The notes below the pieces were generated by a model. It made no database searches and was not told the DNA's origin. It saw only the letters and a list, made by a program, of their open reading frames with translations. DNA of 64,000 nt from Tubiluchus corallicola (taxonomy: Eukaryota > Priapulida > Priapulimorpha > Priapulimorphida > Tubiluchidae): positions 868,001 to 932,000 of the forward strand of contig JAQGDQ010002368.1 of the NCBI GenBank assembly GCA_030141605.1, written 5' to 3'. Position numbers and translations under genes: made by a program. Positions 13,722 through 25,213 of the stretch are shown piece by piece (position 1 is the stretch's first letter; every line of letters begins with the position of its first letter).

Positions 13722-13844
13722 ATGGTGATAAATTATTGTGCCTTCTGTTGCACAATGGAGTCAAAGCCAAAGAATGTGACATTACCTTTCACTGATAACA
13801 TATTTTTTATTTGGCAAGTTTGGCACTTTGTTTGGTTTGCATAA
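13722..13844 (+). pseudogene. Possible THAP-domain start fragment
   Basis: A 40-residue frame begins MVINYCAFCC and continues with KPKNVTLPF. This resembles the start of THAP zinc-finger domains (Met-Val-x-Cys-x2-4-Cys then a basic/aromatic stretch). It ends at a stop with no HxxP/AVPTIF part seen, so it is at best a remnant of a THAP gene or P-element-like transposon. Weak call. Confidence 0.2.
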
Positions 13845-15639
13845 TTAATCGCACTTTGCATAATCTCATGTCTCTTCTTTGTTGCTGCATACGCATAATA
13901 AAATATTTTTTGTTAGGCATATTTTCTGCCTGATACATCTGTTATAATATAACTATATACCTGCTATGCTACTATGGGGAGACATCCTTAGAACTGATAA
14001 TGTAAACATATTTTTCTGGTTAATAAAACCTGAAAATGGTTAAAAGTTCGGTAAATTATAAAGAAAATATTTTCCTATCATAAACCAGCAGTTATTCGTG
14101 TGTCAACAGGGGAATATATGCTGCTGCTTTAATAGCAAAAATAGGTCGATGCTGCGTTCACGCAAAGGAACAAAAGTATAACTCATCCCACCGCGCGTTG
14201 CGTACATCCACCGATAGTTGTTTGAGTGAGTATAGCTTAACTAGCTTTACCTAGTAAAATATTATCTTTGACTATCCTATCTCTTTAAAAAAAACGCGAT
14301 ATTTACTTCAGTTTGTTCAATTCTTGGTTAAATTTAAACAAATAGTATACGGCAGGAACATAATAATTTCTGCATGTGAGCCGCCATGACAGAAAAACCT
14401 TCGCCACCTGTTGTAGACTTGTACAATCGCTCGGAAGAGTGATTCTCACACTTTTTCGCAGCTTTGATTTGCTTTTACACACTTAACCTCCTTTTTTATT
14501 TCTTTTTTCTATTGTGACTTCAATAAGCTTTGCATTCTTTCAAAATTTATACCTAAATCATACACACTTATAACTTCTCTAATTTCTGTCCTCCAACTTC
14601 TGGGAATGTTTAAATCACATAATATTATACAAAATAGCATCTTTCAGCACTTCTTTTATTATCAGATAACAGCACACTTCGGTACCACATTAATTCTTTA
14701 TAATGTGTTATTTGCCTTAAAAGCCATACTGCCCAGATCATCATTCCTCCTCAGTAGCTCGTAGATATTTTCTGTTTTATCATACGTTTTGGGGCTACTT
14801 TCTGCCATTTTTATACTTTCTTCATTGTTTGTTTCTATCAATTCACCTCCATATTGAAAATTAAACTAGGATCATTGTTGTTGTGTCGTACAATAACCAC
14901 CCTACTTTTATAGGCTCAGTTCATTCAGCATCAGATCGAGCTACTCCGATTCATAATACATGTATCATCATATTTTATTATGCCATGATGCTCCACTTTC
15001 TTACTTCTTTTCTCGCAGACATGTTATAACTTCCTGTTCCATTGATGTATTCAGGCCTATTTATATACGGCTGCCATTTTTAATTTTTGCTTTTTTAATA
15101 TTAAATACGTCAACACCTTTTATCTGGCTTTACTGACTACCATCTTTTGTGATTTTTCACAATTAATGTAAGACAGCACAGGTAAATTTAAAGCCTTTAA
15201 TCCTGTATGACATGTATGTACGTGTTGAGATCCACGATCAAATTCCCAAGTACCCAGCTTATGCTGCTATATATTATTATTGTTGTTGCTGTTGTTGTCG
15301 TTGTCATTGTTAACTAGTTGTTGTTGTTAACTTATCGTTGCTGTTTTGGAAAAAGCTAATTTTATAATTTTAAAATTTAATTATTAATGTTAGTTCAGTT
15401 AATTTACATTAAAATTTGCTGTACGAAAATGCAGTATTCAAACAGTGCTAACTGCTAAGGTGTTACAAACGTACACTATTATAATTATTATTAAAATGGT
15501 ACATTACTGATACTTTTTGAGGCTCTATAACTTTTAACTTTTTTAAAAAAATGATAAAATTTATAATTACTTTACATTAGTCTTTGCAAAAATACGTCTT
15601 CGAACTGTAAAGCCTACGTTAAAACTTTTCTTTTGCAGG
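13845..15639. other. Intergenic, no gene recognised
   Basis: AT-rich sequence without a recognisable coding exon. A (GTT/GTC)n-rich patch lies at about 15276-15330. Nothing else stands out. Confidence 0.4.
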
Positions 15640-16165
15640 GTCTGACTGCTTAGCCTTAGAAAAACGTCATTCAGTCCTGTTTAAAGGATTTCTAAGTATC
15701 GTATCGAGTAAGCCTACATATGCTACGTATTTAGCTTTATGTTATCATATTATTCATAGAGAAGTTGATGTTGACTTTGACAAATTTTTTACCAAATTTA
15801 TCTTGCAATAGAACAAGGCAGAATCATTCTGTGAAGCTTTTCGTGCATCGAAGAGCTAAAGTATCATTTGGCTAATTTTTCTCAAATCAAGTTGTAGCGA
15901 TTTTGAACTCATTGCCTGCATATGTTGATGGTGGCCCTTCGTAACTGCACAAAATATTAAGTTATTTAAAAGTCGTTTATATAAAGCTAGCTTGCGTAAA
16001 ATCCTTGTACACAATAGGCAGTTCGTCTGTTTGTGTCTTTACCACACTCTTGTAAATTATATTTGTATGTTTTTTGCTAACGTGTTTTACATATATTGTT
16101 TTTATTGTATACTGTATTTTACTATTGGGTGTGAATAAAATAAATAAATAAATAAATAAATAAGC
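15640..16165 (+). mobile_element. LINE 3' end with (AAATA)n tail
   Basis: A decayed non-LTR element end. In one frame near 15885-15945 the conceptual peptide VVAILNSLPAYVDGGPS matches the near-C-terminal LINE block VVxxWNSLPxxVV (here W is changed to L). It is followed by a region like the usual S..FK..L stretch, then AT-rich 3' UTR and a simple tail of AATA/AAATA units at about 16133-16165. Stops and frame changes interrupt it. Confidence 0.5.
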
Positions 16166-16318
16166 TATATAGTAACCTTTTACGTATGAGGTAATTATTA
16201 AAATCATATAGACCGAGTATCTGGCACTCATATGTAGGCGTCGAAACAAATGCAAATTGAAAAGAAATATTAACCATTTTGCGAGCACCGTACCTTTGTA
16301 CATATAGCTTCCGAGTTT

Positions 16319-17243
16319 GTATTTGTTGGGAGCCGTTTGGACCACTGCGCCAAGTAGACCACTTGATGCGCTAAAAGTAGTGTCCTACATGGGCAGCCCA
16401 AGTAGGACACTAGCGATTTTTGTCGAGAAACTTGCTCTGGCAAAACTTGTTTCCAGTTTATATTACCATTGTTTATAAGTATTGTTATGACATAATAAAG
16501 CATAAAACAAAATTTCTTTTAGAAATGGATATTCCTTGGCAATTTGCAAATGCATTTCTTACAATAATTTCATCATTATGATTAACTCCATTAATATATC
16601 ATAACATTAAACCTAGTATCTAATGCTTTAAAGAGAGAAATTCTGCACACAGTTATTACAGAAATAATTGCAAATTTAAAAATGAGACAGATGCTGCTAA
16701 GCCTTCACAACACCAAAAAGTAATTTTTAACATTTAAGAAAAGCAAGGATAATTAGTTTTAATATTATCAGTAGTATTGTAACATGTAGGGCACTGTCCT
16801 ACATGGCTCGCTAGCCCATGTAGGACACATAGATCGCTAGAACGTTTATTTATAAGAAAACAATTATTTGCCCAAGAGGTAGTGAAACGGATCACCTGTT
16901 TGTGAAGTGAGACAAAATCAAAAATGATATACCTTAAACAAATGTTGAATTCGCAAAAAAGTGGGGTTTTTTCACTTCAACAACATTAATATCGAAACCA
17001 AATTTAATATTGTCCGTTCTACCAGCTCAGAATAAAATTCTTTTATTTTATTAGATGTATAATAAATTATTCAACGTGTATTAACGTTTTTAATTATTAT
17101 TATTACATAAACAAGCACAACGGACGGTGTCAGTACACTTAACGACTGAATTCACGACCTGTCTCTAGTGTCCTACTTGGGCTAGCCCAAGTAGACCAAT
17201 TGGTCTACTTGGCGCAGTGGTCCAAACGGCTCCCAACAGTATT
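16319..17243. mobile_element. TIR element with internal hairpins (unclassified DNA MITE)
   Basis: The element is 16324-17238 (915 bp). The outer 38 bp at each end (16324-16361 and the reverse complement of 17201-17238) are perfect inverted repeats beginning TGTTGGGAGCCGTTTGG. The 5 bp GTATT flanks both ends (16319-16323 and 17239-17243), a likely target duplication. No transposase is encoded. Three internal palindromes built on the same core (GTCCTACATGGG / CCCAAGTAGGAC) occur at 16378-16413, 16795-16829 and 17167-17194, and a perfect 26-bp palindrome spans 17187-17212. The TGT...ACA termini and 4-5-bp duplications recall Ginger-type elements, but the superfamily is not secured. Confidence 0.75.
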
Positions 17244-18182
17244 TATTTTGTGACTGATGACTGACTGTTAGTCATCTTGAGAGCAAATTGAAATCGATGC
17301 AGTTATTTTATCGTTTTTGTGATTTTTGCTTGTTTTAGAATTATTACGTAGTTTGACTAATCTAGATTTTGTGCTGTTTATGGTAATTAAGTTAAATTAA
17401 AAGTTAAGTGTAAGTACTATGTGCGGATTCGCCATAAATTTTGTTTAATGGTTAAATTTATAGGGTATGCGAGATTACTTATTTGGTATCATTGTGTGAA
17501 CTACATTCAGTCCTTTGTAAAAATGTAACCAAATAGTCTGTAATATTATTTTTAGGAAATAAATAACTTACTTATATAAGGAGTGTCATAATAAGTTATT
17601 GCACCACACATTTCTTTAAATTTTCTCCTTGTCATCCTGATTTTGTGCTAATAAAAGGATGTTTTTGTATTTTCTCTTTCCACTGCTCAACTGCAAGTAA
17701 GTAGTGACTACACATTGCTTGTTGTTAGTAATTAACGAATTATGTTAATTACTTCGTCTCTCCGTTACTTGTCCTTCTGTTACTAAAAAGTGCAAAATTA
17801 CTTTTTAATTTTTGATTCTATAATTCTTAGAGACTAGCATTTTCTTAAAAAGAAAAGTGTGTTGCTGCCAGGGCCGGCTCTACTGCTCGACAAACTAGAC
17901 AGTTACCTAGGACGTCAAGCAGTTCTTTAATTTTTAAGTCTAGCATAAGTATTAATACTATTCATGTGAAATTTTAAGTACACAACACCTTAACCAAATG
18001 AACCAAACTACATCATTTTTGGATTTCCTGTCAAAATGTAAGATTCATCGATGCTAGCAAGTATTTTTCCTAAGACTACGTCACACACTACTGATGCTTT
18101 TCTCTGCTTTCTGCTTGCAGTTTCTATCGTATGCATACAGCTGCAGGAAGTGCATATAGTAATGATTTTTCTGTTAAAAAAG
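17244..18182. other. Intergenic; possible lone hAT-like end
   Basis: No gene recognised. CAGGGCCGGCTCTACTGC at about 17873 looks like the outer end of a hAT element, but I find no partner end in the right orientation nearby. Confidence 0.35.
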
Positions 18183-18519
18183 TTTTTTTATATAGCAAAT
18201 AAACTTATAAGAATCAAAGTCTTCAGTTTACTAAATTGCAAGGAACAACAAGTTTATAGTAACACAGTGTAGAGTGACTATGATGTTAATTTAGTCCCTC
18301 AATCCATTACTTTATAGCATAACCTAGCAACTCTTAAGCACATTGTTCTAGGAGGGTTTATACTTTCATTCAGGTGCCACAGTCTCTCTATTACTGCTTG
18401 AGTTTGCCCACATATAAGTACAGCGAGGGTTCCTAGTGGGACGCCACTTTTTTCCTCGATTTTTATTTTTTCGCAAGACGTGTGCTTGGCACTAAATTCG
18501 AAGTGTTTCAATGCTAGCG

Positions 18520-19716
18520 AAACACAAATTTATCATACCATTTATAAAACAAGCCTGTTAAAACAAGGCTTCTGAATATTACAAGGAAATTCCAAAGCCC
18601 GCTAAGTCTTAGTCTTAAATAATGTATTTAAACCGTGCTTACAGCAAGCTCTGATATTACAAAATATTGCTTATTATCAGGGAATTTTCTGGCCCCATGA
18701 TTGTATTTACCCTGCATATAACGAGCGCGAGTTCCAAAACACTGTGTTATGTGTATCAACTGTCAAGTACAGCACAATCATTCAGATGTGCTGGTGAGTC
18801 AACAGCTTAGTACAAACGCTGCTGTAATTATAACCTATAGACTGCAGGTAGAATGAAGCGAGCAGGATGAGTCAGAAAAACAACAAGTTTGTCAACGTGT
18901 TAGGAAGCTATCAGATGACAGTAAACAGTCAACTTGACAGCTCCTTAAATAAAGTGTTGCAAATTTAATGTGATGCAGACAACAACGACCAAAGCTGTTC
19001 TGCTTTGCAAAATAAATAATTCTGAGACTTTGCAAAGTTTAATTTTTAATAAAAATACCATTTTAAAATAGCACAGTGCTTTTATTTATAATTAAAGGAG
19101 TGTAGAGTTAATTATTAGACAACGTTTCAGCCCATGATGAAATGCTCATAATCAGTTATACTAAGCCTGTGCAGCTATTTAAATAAAAAAAAAACCAGCT
19201 TGCTAGAGTGCAGAGTTAATTATTAGGCAATGTTTCAGCCCATGATGAAATGCTCATAATCAGTTATACTAAGCCTGTACAGCTATTTAAATAAAAAAAC
19301 CAGCTATGCTTTCCGCCCACGCAGACATCCAGGCTCTTGCGCCGTTAACACCCACACAAAGCACTCAAATGTCTGCAAATGTCGCAATGAATGACAGTTG
19401 TGGTTTAGAAAAACAACTCGCTCAGTACTTTTATGCAGGTATTTATTGCATAAAATACTGCCTCTGTAATAGAAATAATAGAGTTTAGAGTTTACTCTTT
19501 CATGATGAAATATTTGCTGAACAGTGGCACTCATTAGAAAACTTATGCCAGTCTCAAAAGAAAGTGCTATGTCATCGTTTCATATCAGCCTTATGGGTTT
19601 CATTTCTATATAGCACACCCACTCACTCGGACAATTTGCCTCGGCTATAACGAGACTCTGTTATAGCGAGCAAATTTCGGCAGTCCCTTGAAACTCGTTA
19701 TAAATGGAATATACTC
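18520..19716. mobile_element. Decayed pogo/Tigger-like element (copy 1)
   Basis: The two ends are imperfect inverted repeats. The left end reads CATACCATTTATAAAACAAG (from 18528), and the right end, read on the other strand from about 19714, reads GTATATTCCATTTATAACGA. The right side also holds TATAACGAG units and CAGTCCCTTGAAA, typical of Tc1/mariner-pogo (Tigger) termini in invertebrates. Interior frames such as minus 18299-18511 are short and not recognisable as transposase. A related right end occurs at 58525-58693. Confidence 0.5.
19098..19302 (+). repeat. 108-bp tandem pair
   Basis: Two adjacent copies, about 19098-19205 and 19206-19302, differ by a few bases. Each contains GTTTCAGCCCATGATGAAAT and ends with an AAATAAAAAAA run before CCAGCT. 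Function unknown. Confidence 0.85.
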
Positions 19717-20325
19717 TATTTGTATCTTCCTAGTCAGTAGTGGATTTTAACAGCAAGTCTACCAGGGTCAGTGGACCTTTAATTGATAAAAGACTGTGCT
19801 CGATAATGTATTTTCTTTATCGGCAAAAGGCAGTATAAATTATTAATACTAAAGGGGCATTAGTTTTAAATTCAACTCTTTTTCCTAAGTTGGTTCACAT
19901 TTTTGTTTTGAGTTTTTTCCTTTATGTTAATCCCATTACTGCATGCAATTTGGGAGCACATCCACAAGTATAACCAGAAAAGGATCAAAAGTCAAAACCA
20001 GTGACTGTGGCATCTAGTGAGCCTTCTAATAAAGGCTAATTACAAGTCCAACAATTTATTTTAGTTAAGTATATTCGACTTAAGTCAACGATGTTTACGA
20101 TATGCATGCCCATTAAGCTGATATAATTGTGTTGTATAAATTAAGTTTACTGTCACTCCGATACACATTTTTGTATGTATTAAATACTTAACTTTTATCA
20201 GTTGTGCAGAATAATCTTTTAGAAAACTGATTTACATGCTTTTGCATTTGAGTAGGAATGTTTGTAACCAATAGTTTTATATTTACAGATACATTTGCAA
20301 GTAAAAGTTTTCTACCACTGTCAAA

Positions 20326-20997
20326 ATGGATTGGTTATTTGGTCGAAGGAAAACACCAGAAGAAATGCTGAGGCAAAACCAGCGTGCCCTCAATAAAGCC
20401 ATGAGAGAATTAGACCGTGAGCGTACAAAAATGGAACAATCAGAAAAGAAGATTATAGCTGATATAAAGAAAATGGCTAAGCAAGGACAAATGGATGCAG
20501 TTAAAATAATGGCAAAGGACCTGGTTCGAACTCGTCGTTATTGTAAAAAATTTATGTTGATGAGAGCAAATATTCAGGCTGTGTCACTCAAAATTCAAAC
20601 ATTGAAATCGACAAATTCCATGGCTCAAGCTATGAAAGGTGTTACAAAAGCAATGACAAATATGAACAAGCAAATGAAGCTGCCTCAAATTCAAAAGATT
20701 ATGATGGAATTTGAAAAGCAGTCTGAAATTATGGATATGAAAGAGGAGATGATGGCTGATGTAATCGATGATGCAATGGGCGATGAGGAAGATGAAGAAG
20801 AAAGTGACGCTGTTGTTGCACAAGTATTGGATGAACTTGGTCTGCAAATGACAGATGAACTTTCCTCACTCCCACAGGCAGCTGGATCACTGAAAGCATC
20901 AACACTGCCAGGAGCACAACAGCCTGTGGCAGCCGGAGGAACTCCTGATGCAGATGATGATCTACAAGCCAGATTAAATAATCTCAGGAGAGAGTGA
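20326..20997 (+). CDS. CHMP2A: CHMP2A, ESCRT-III subunit (copy 1)
   Basis: An uninterrupted 223-codon frame encodes a charged multivesicular body protein of the SNF7 family. It matches CHMP2A (yeast Vps2) over its whole length: MDWLFGRRKTPEEMLRQNQR at the start, a basic helical core (1-130), an acidic C-terminal half (DDAMGDEEDEEESD) and a terminal MIT-interacting motif DDLQARLNNLRRE that binds VPS4. Human CHMP2A is 222 aa. The protein works with CHMP3/CHMP4 in membrane scission at endosomes, cytokinesis and nuclear envelope sealing (family knowledge). The coding region has no intron, whereas vertebrate CHMP2A is multi-exon. An acceptor-like TATTTACAG ends at 20288, 37 nt before the ATG, so the 5' UTR may be spliced. 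The ATG context is TCAAAATGG. Only one residue differs from copy 2 (Ala here). Confidence 0.95.
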   Translation: MDWLFGRRKTPEEMLRQNQRALNKAMRELDRERTKMEQSEKKIIADIKKMAKQGQMDAVKIMAKDLVRTRRYCKKFMLMRANIQAVSLKIQTLKSTNSMAQAMKGVTKAMTNMNKQMKLPQIQKIMMEFEKQSEIMDMKEEMMADVIDDAMGDEEDEEESDAVVAQVLDELGLQMTDELSSLPQAAGSLKASTLPGAQQPVAAGGTPDADDDLQARLNNLRRE

Positions 20998-21029
20998 AAG
21001 TAATCTATTTCTACTTTGCATTATGTGAA

Positions 21030-21035
21030 AATAAA
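21030..21035 (+). terminator. CHMP2A polyadenylation signal (copy 1)
   Basis: AATAAA 33 nt after the CHMP2A stop codon, implying a very short 3' UTR. Confidence 0.65.
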
Positions 21036-21689
21036 ACAGCCTTTGACAACTGGAGTCAAGTTTTTATTTACTGAGAATAGTTAGGTTACTTGTAGATTCG
21101 GATATAAAAATTCTGTCAGGTACAGTCAAAGACTTCAATTTTACGGTATTCTTGTGTCGCCAAATTGTCATTATCTGCAATTATGAAACTTGTTTTACAT
21201 AATGTACATTACTGAGTAAACAACATAAACAGCATTTCCTTGTGTGCATTATACTCTGCATGTCGGTATGGCACCATATTGAAAGATTAAGTTGTAAAAA
21301 TGTGATATATTAATTAGTTTTTATATGACCAACATTGAACTCTGATAGCTAATGCATTGATATTGACATGCTAGTCTGAATTTTTTTTGTTGTTGTCTTC
21401 ATCAGTCAAGTTCGGATTATTTCAGTGTAATGTCATGTCTTATCATCAACACCATGTGAACAATTTCTTCAAATTTGTTTATTTGGTTTTCATATGTGTG
21501 CTCAACAAACCAAAACTGTCCATAAGTTGGCATAGTTCAAGCTATGTTACAATGACTCAAAATAACATGTAGAAAAATTGGGTCAATATCAGTTATTTTT
21601 ACAAAAATAAACGCTAAATTTACTGGGCTTCATAACTGTAACTGCAGTGTTCTTTTACAAAGTCCACTTTTAGCAACCACTTTTCCATA

Positions 21690-21925
21690 CGTTGATAGTG
21701 TTTTTGTAGAAATGTGACAAAAAAATGGCAAACTTCAGGACCGCTTTTGTCAAAATAATGTTTTTCATGATGCAGCATGCACCTCAACGTTGACATCTGT
21801 GCTTAGAAATAATGTAGAGTAATGGCCAATGAGCTAGGTATCAAAGTGGAAAATCAGGAAGTGTGAATAACTAGGAATGCCTACCTGCCGACTTATGGAC
21901 GTTTTTCCTATGCAAACAGGATTGT
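21690..21925 (+). repeat. Dispersed repeat family A
   Basis: Diverged but clearly alignable with 53515-53765 in the same orientation. Shared blocks include AGTGTTTTTGTA, AATGGCAAACT, TATGTTTTTCA (with small changes), TTAGAAATAA and GTGAATAACTA. No tRNA-like head or terminal inverted repeat seen, so the type is unknown. Confidence 0.65.
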
Positions 21926-23407
21926 GAACAAGTCAGTAGTTGATACCTTATATGCATAGTCTCATCAACAGAAACCAATGCATATAGTGTTGCATAGCCT
22001 GGTTAATTTTTTCCTGGCCAGTTTGTTACTAAACAGTGTATGTCTTTCTCTAAGCAACATACCACATTAAAGGTGTATGTATGAAACATCAGTGTTGAGG
22101 TTAAAATTATCACTCCTGTTCATTAGACCTTTGGTTTTGAAATTATTTCTACATGCAGTTATTTTTAATTATTAATCATGTATGTGTATATGGTTAAAAA
22201 TTAGTTTTATTTGATTCATTCTTTTAGATAAAACTGATCTAATAATTAGAAAATTTGTAAATTTAGCAAATAAAAAATGTAATAATTTTCAGTTGAATGA
22301 TGTGGGTTTACTGTGGTAACGACTTTAGGTGAGAAAGCCAATTTTTAATGGCTTCAGTCTTCTAACCAGTAAGAGTGAACATTGTTAAAAATTTAGTGTA
22401 GAAAAATTTTATTCAAATAGTTATAGCTGGAATTGTAGAGTAACCTAGTGGCGCAACAGCTGTCGCTGTGTATGATAACCAGCATTAGCAATCAGTTGAA
22501 ATTTCGATTCAATTGAAAATTATTTCGATCTTAGTTATGTAATGAAATGTCTCATAAAGTGCATTTTACATGTAAACTTTATACTGAGTAACACTCCTGA
22601 GTGAAAGCCCACAAAGTAAATACTGAGATAAGTTCAACATTTATTTGCAGTTGTACAGTGTACAACGTTACCTACGATTACAATTGCAATTCCTGGTAAT
22701 AGCACTGCAAAAAGTAGCCCATGTCCAGTGGCTGTTTGTTCCTAGCTGCTTTCTTCAGTAATATTTGGATTTACTTACATTCCATTTCTTTCTTACATGC
22801 TTAGCATTACAGTGGCTGAGTCATCATAATAGAACAGCTAACTACTGTGTAGGCTGCTGGGTGTCAGTGTGGAGAATCTAGGTAACCATTGAAACAGCAA
22901 GGCATGAAAATCATTAAACATGACTAATGAAGGAACATATTTTCGTAATTTAGTGATAAAATACATTTATTACCACTGGTATACTCAATCACTTGAAGCA
23001 AAATGTCTTCATTCGTCTTTAAACATAACTTATCTGGATAAAAACAATCAGTCACAAACCAATTTTTTCTTTTTTTTATATAGCAAATAAACTTATAAGA
23101 ATCAAAGTCTTCAGTTTACTAAATTGCAAGGAACAACAAGTTTATAGTAACACAGTGTAGAGTGACTATGATGTTAATTTAGTCCCTCAATCCATTACTT
23201 TATAGCATAACCTAGCAACTCTTAAGCACATTGTTCTAGGAGGGTTTATACTTTCATTCAGGTGCCACAGTCTCTCTATTACTGCTTGAGTTTGCCCACA
23301 TATAAGTACAGCGAGGGTTCCTAGTGGGACGCCACTTTTTTCCTCGATTTTTATTTTTTCGCAAGACGTGTGCTTGGCACTAAATTCGAAGTGTTTCAAT
23401 GCTAGCG

Positions 23408-24604
23408 AAACACAAATTTATCATACCATTTATAAAACAAGCCTGTTAAAACAAGGCTTCTGAATATTACAAGGAAATTCCAAAGCCCGCTAAGTCTTAG
23501 TCTTAAATAATGTATTTAAACCGTGCTTACAGCAAGCTCTGATATTACAAAATATTGCTTATTATCAGGGAATTTTCTGGCCCCATGATTGTATTTACCC
23601 TGCATATAACGAGCGCGAGTTCCAAAACACTGTGTTATGTGTATCAACTGTCAAGTACAGCACAATCATTCAGATGTGCTGGTGAGTCAACAGCTTAGTA
23701 CAAACGCTGCTGTAATTATAACCTATAGACTGCAGGTAGAATGAAGCGAGCAGGATGAGTCAGAAAAACAACAAGTTTGTCAACGTGTTAGGAAGCTATC
23801 AGATGACAGTAAACAGTCAACTTGACAGCTCCTTAAATAAAGTGTTGCAAATTTAATGTGATGCAGACAACAACGACCAAAGCTGTTCTGCTTTGCAAAA
23901 TAAATAATTCTGAGACTTTGCAAAGTTTAATTTTTAATAAAAATACCATTTTAAAATAGCACAGTGCTTTTATTTATAATTAAAGGAGTGTAGAGTTAAT
24001 TATTAGACAACGTTTCAGCCCATGATGAAATGCTCATAATCAGTTATACTAAGCCTGTGCAGCTATTTAAATAAAAAAAAAACCAGCTTGCTAGAGTGCA
24101 GAGTTAATTATTAGGCAATGTTTCAGCCCATGATGAAATGCTCATAATCAGTTATACTAAGCCTGTACAGCTATTTAAATAAAAAAACCAGCTATGCTTT
24201 CCGCCCACGCAGACATCCAGGCTCTTGCGCCGTTAACACCCACACAAAGCACTCAAATGTCTGCAAATGTCGCAATGAATGACAGTTGTGGTTTAGAAAA
24301 ACAACTCGCTCAGTACTTTTATGCAGGTATTTATTGCATAAAATACTGCCTCTGTAATAGAAATAATAGAGTTTAGAGTTTACTCTTTCATGATGAAATA
24401 TTTGCTGAACAGTGGCACTCATTAGAAAACTTATGCCAGTCTCAAAAGAAAGTGCTATGTCATCGTTTCATATCAGCCTTATGGGTTTCATTTCTATATA
24501 GCACACCCACTCACTCGGACAATTTGCCTCGGCTATAACGAGACTCTGTTATAGCGAGCAAATTTCGGCAGTCCCTTGAAACTCGTTATAAATGGAATAT
24601 ACTC
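23408..24604. mobile_element. Decayed pogo/Tigger-like element (copy 2)
   Basis: The same element as at 18520-19716, carried along by the 4,888-bp tandem duplication rather than by a new transposition. Confidence 0.5.
23986..24190 (+). repeat. 108-bp tandem pair (duplicated copy)
   Basis: The same pair as at 19098-19302, inside copy 2 of the segmental duplication. Confidence 0.85.
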
Positions 24605-25213
24605 TATTTGTATCTTCCTAGTCAGTAGTGGATTTTAACAGCAAGTCTACCAGGGTCAGTGGACCTTTAATTGATAAAAGACTGTGCTCGATAATGTATT
24701 TTCTTTATCGGCAAAAGGCAGTATAAATTATTAATACTAAAGGGGCATTAGTTTTAAATTCAACTCTTTTTCCTAAGTTGGTTCACATTTTTGTTTTGAG
24801 TTTTTTCCTTTATGTTAATCCCATTACTGCATGCAATTTGGGAGCACATCCACAAGTATAACCAGAAAAGGATCAAAAGTCAAAACCAGTGACTGTGGCA
24901 TCTAGTGAGCCTTCTAATAAAGGCTAATTACAAGTCCAACAATTTATTTTAGTTAAGTATATTCGACTTAAGTCAACGATGTTTACGATATGCATGCCCA
25001 TTAAGCTGATATAATTGTGTTGTATAAATTAAGTTTACTGTCACTCCGATACACATTTTTGTATGTATTAAATACTTAACTTTTATCAGTTGTGCAGAAT
25101 AATCTTTTAGAAAACTGATTTACATGCTTTTGCATTTGAGTAGGAATGTTTGTAACCAATAGTTTTATATTTACAGATACATTTGCAAGTAAAAGTTTTC
25201 TACCACTGTCAAA

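Larger units (their letters stand above)
18183..23070 (+). repeat. Tandem segmental duplication, copy 1 (4,888 bp)
   Basis: This block repeats immediately as 23071-27958 at a constant offset of 4,888 bp, with no length change at any landmark I checked. Both junctions fall in T-runs of 7-8 bases, so the breakpoint is in poly-T microhomology. The unit holds a pogo/Tigger-like element, a 108-bp tandem pair, the CHMP2A coding region and a dispersed repeat. Confidence 0.95.

Noticed and set aside
15977-16345. 122-codon minus-strand frame
   Set aside because: Reads through the AAATA tail of a LINE remnant and into the TIR element; low-complexity Ile/Tyr-rich and spurious.
18299-18511. 70-codon minus-strand frame (and its copy at 23187-23399) that might be a CENP-B-like helix-turn-helix
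   Set aside because: Only a vague EEK...SGVPLGTLA resemblance; the flanking pogo-like ends make it tempting, but no transposase core follows.
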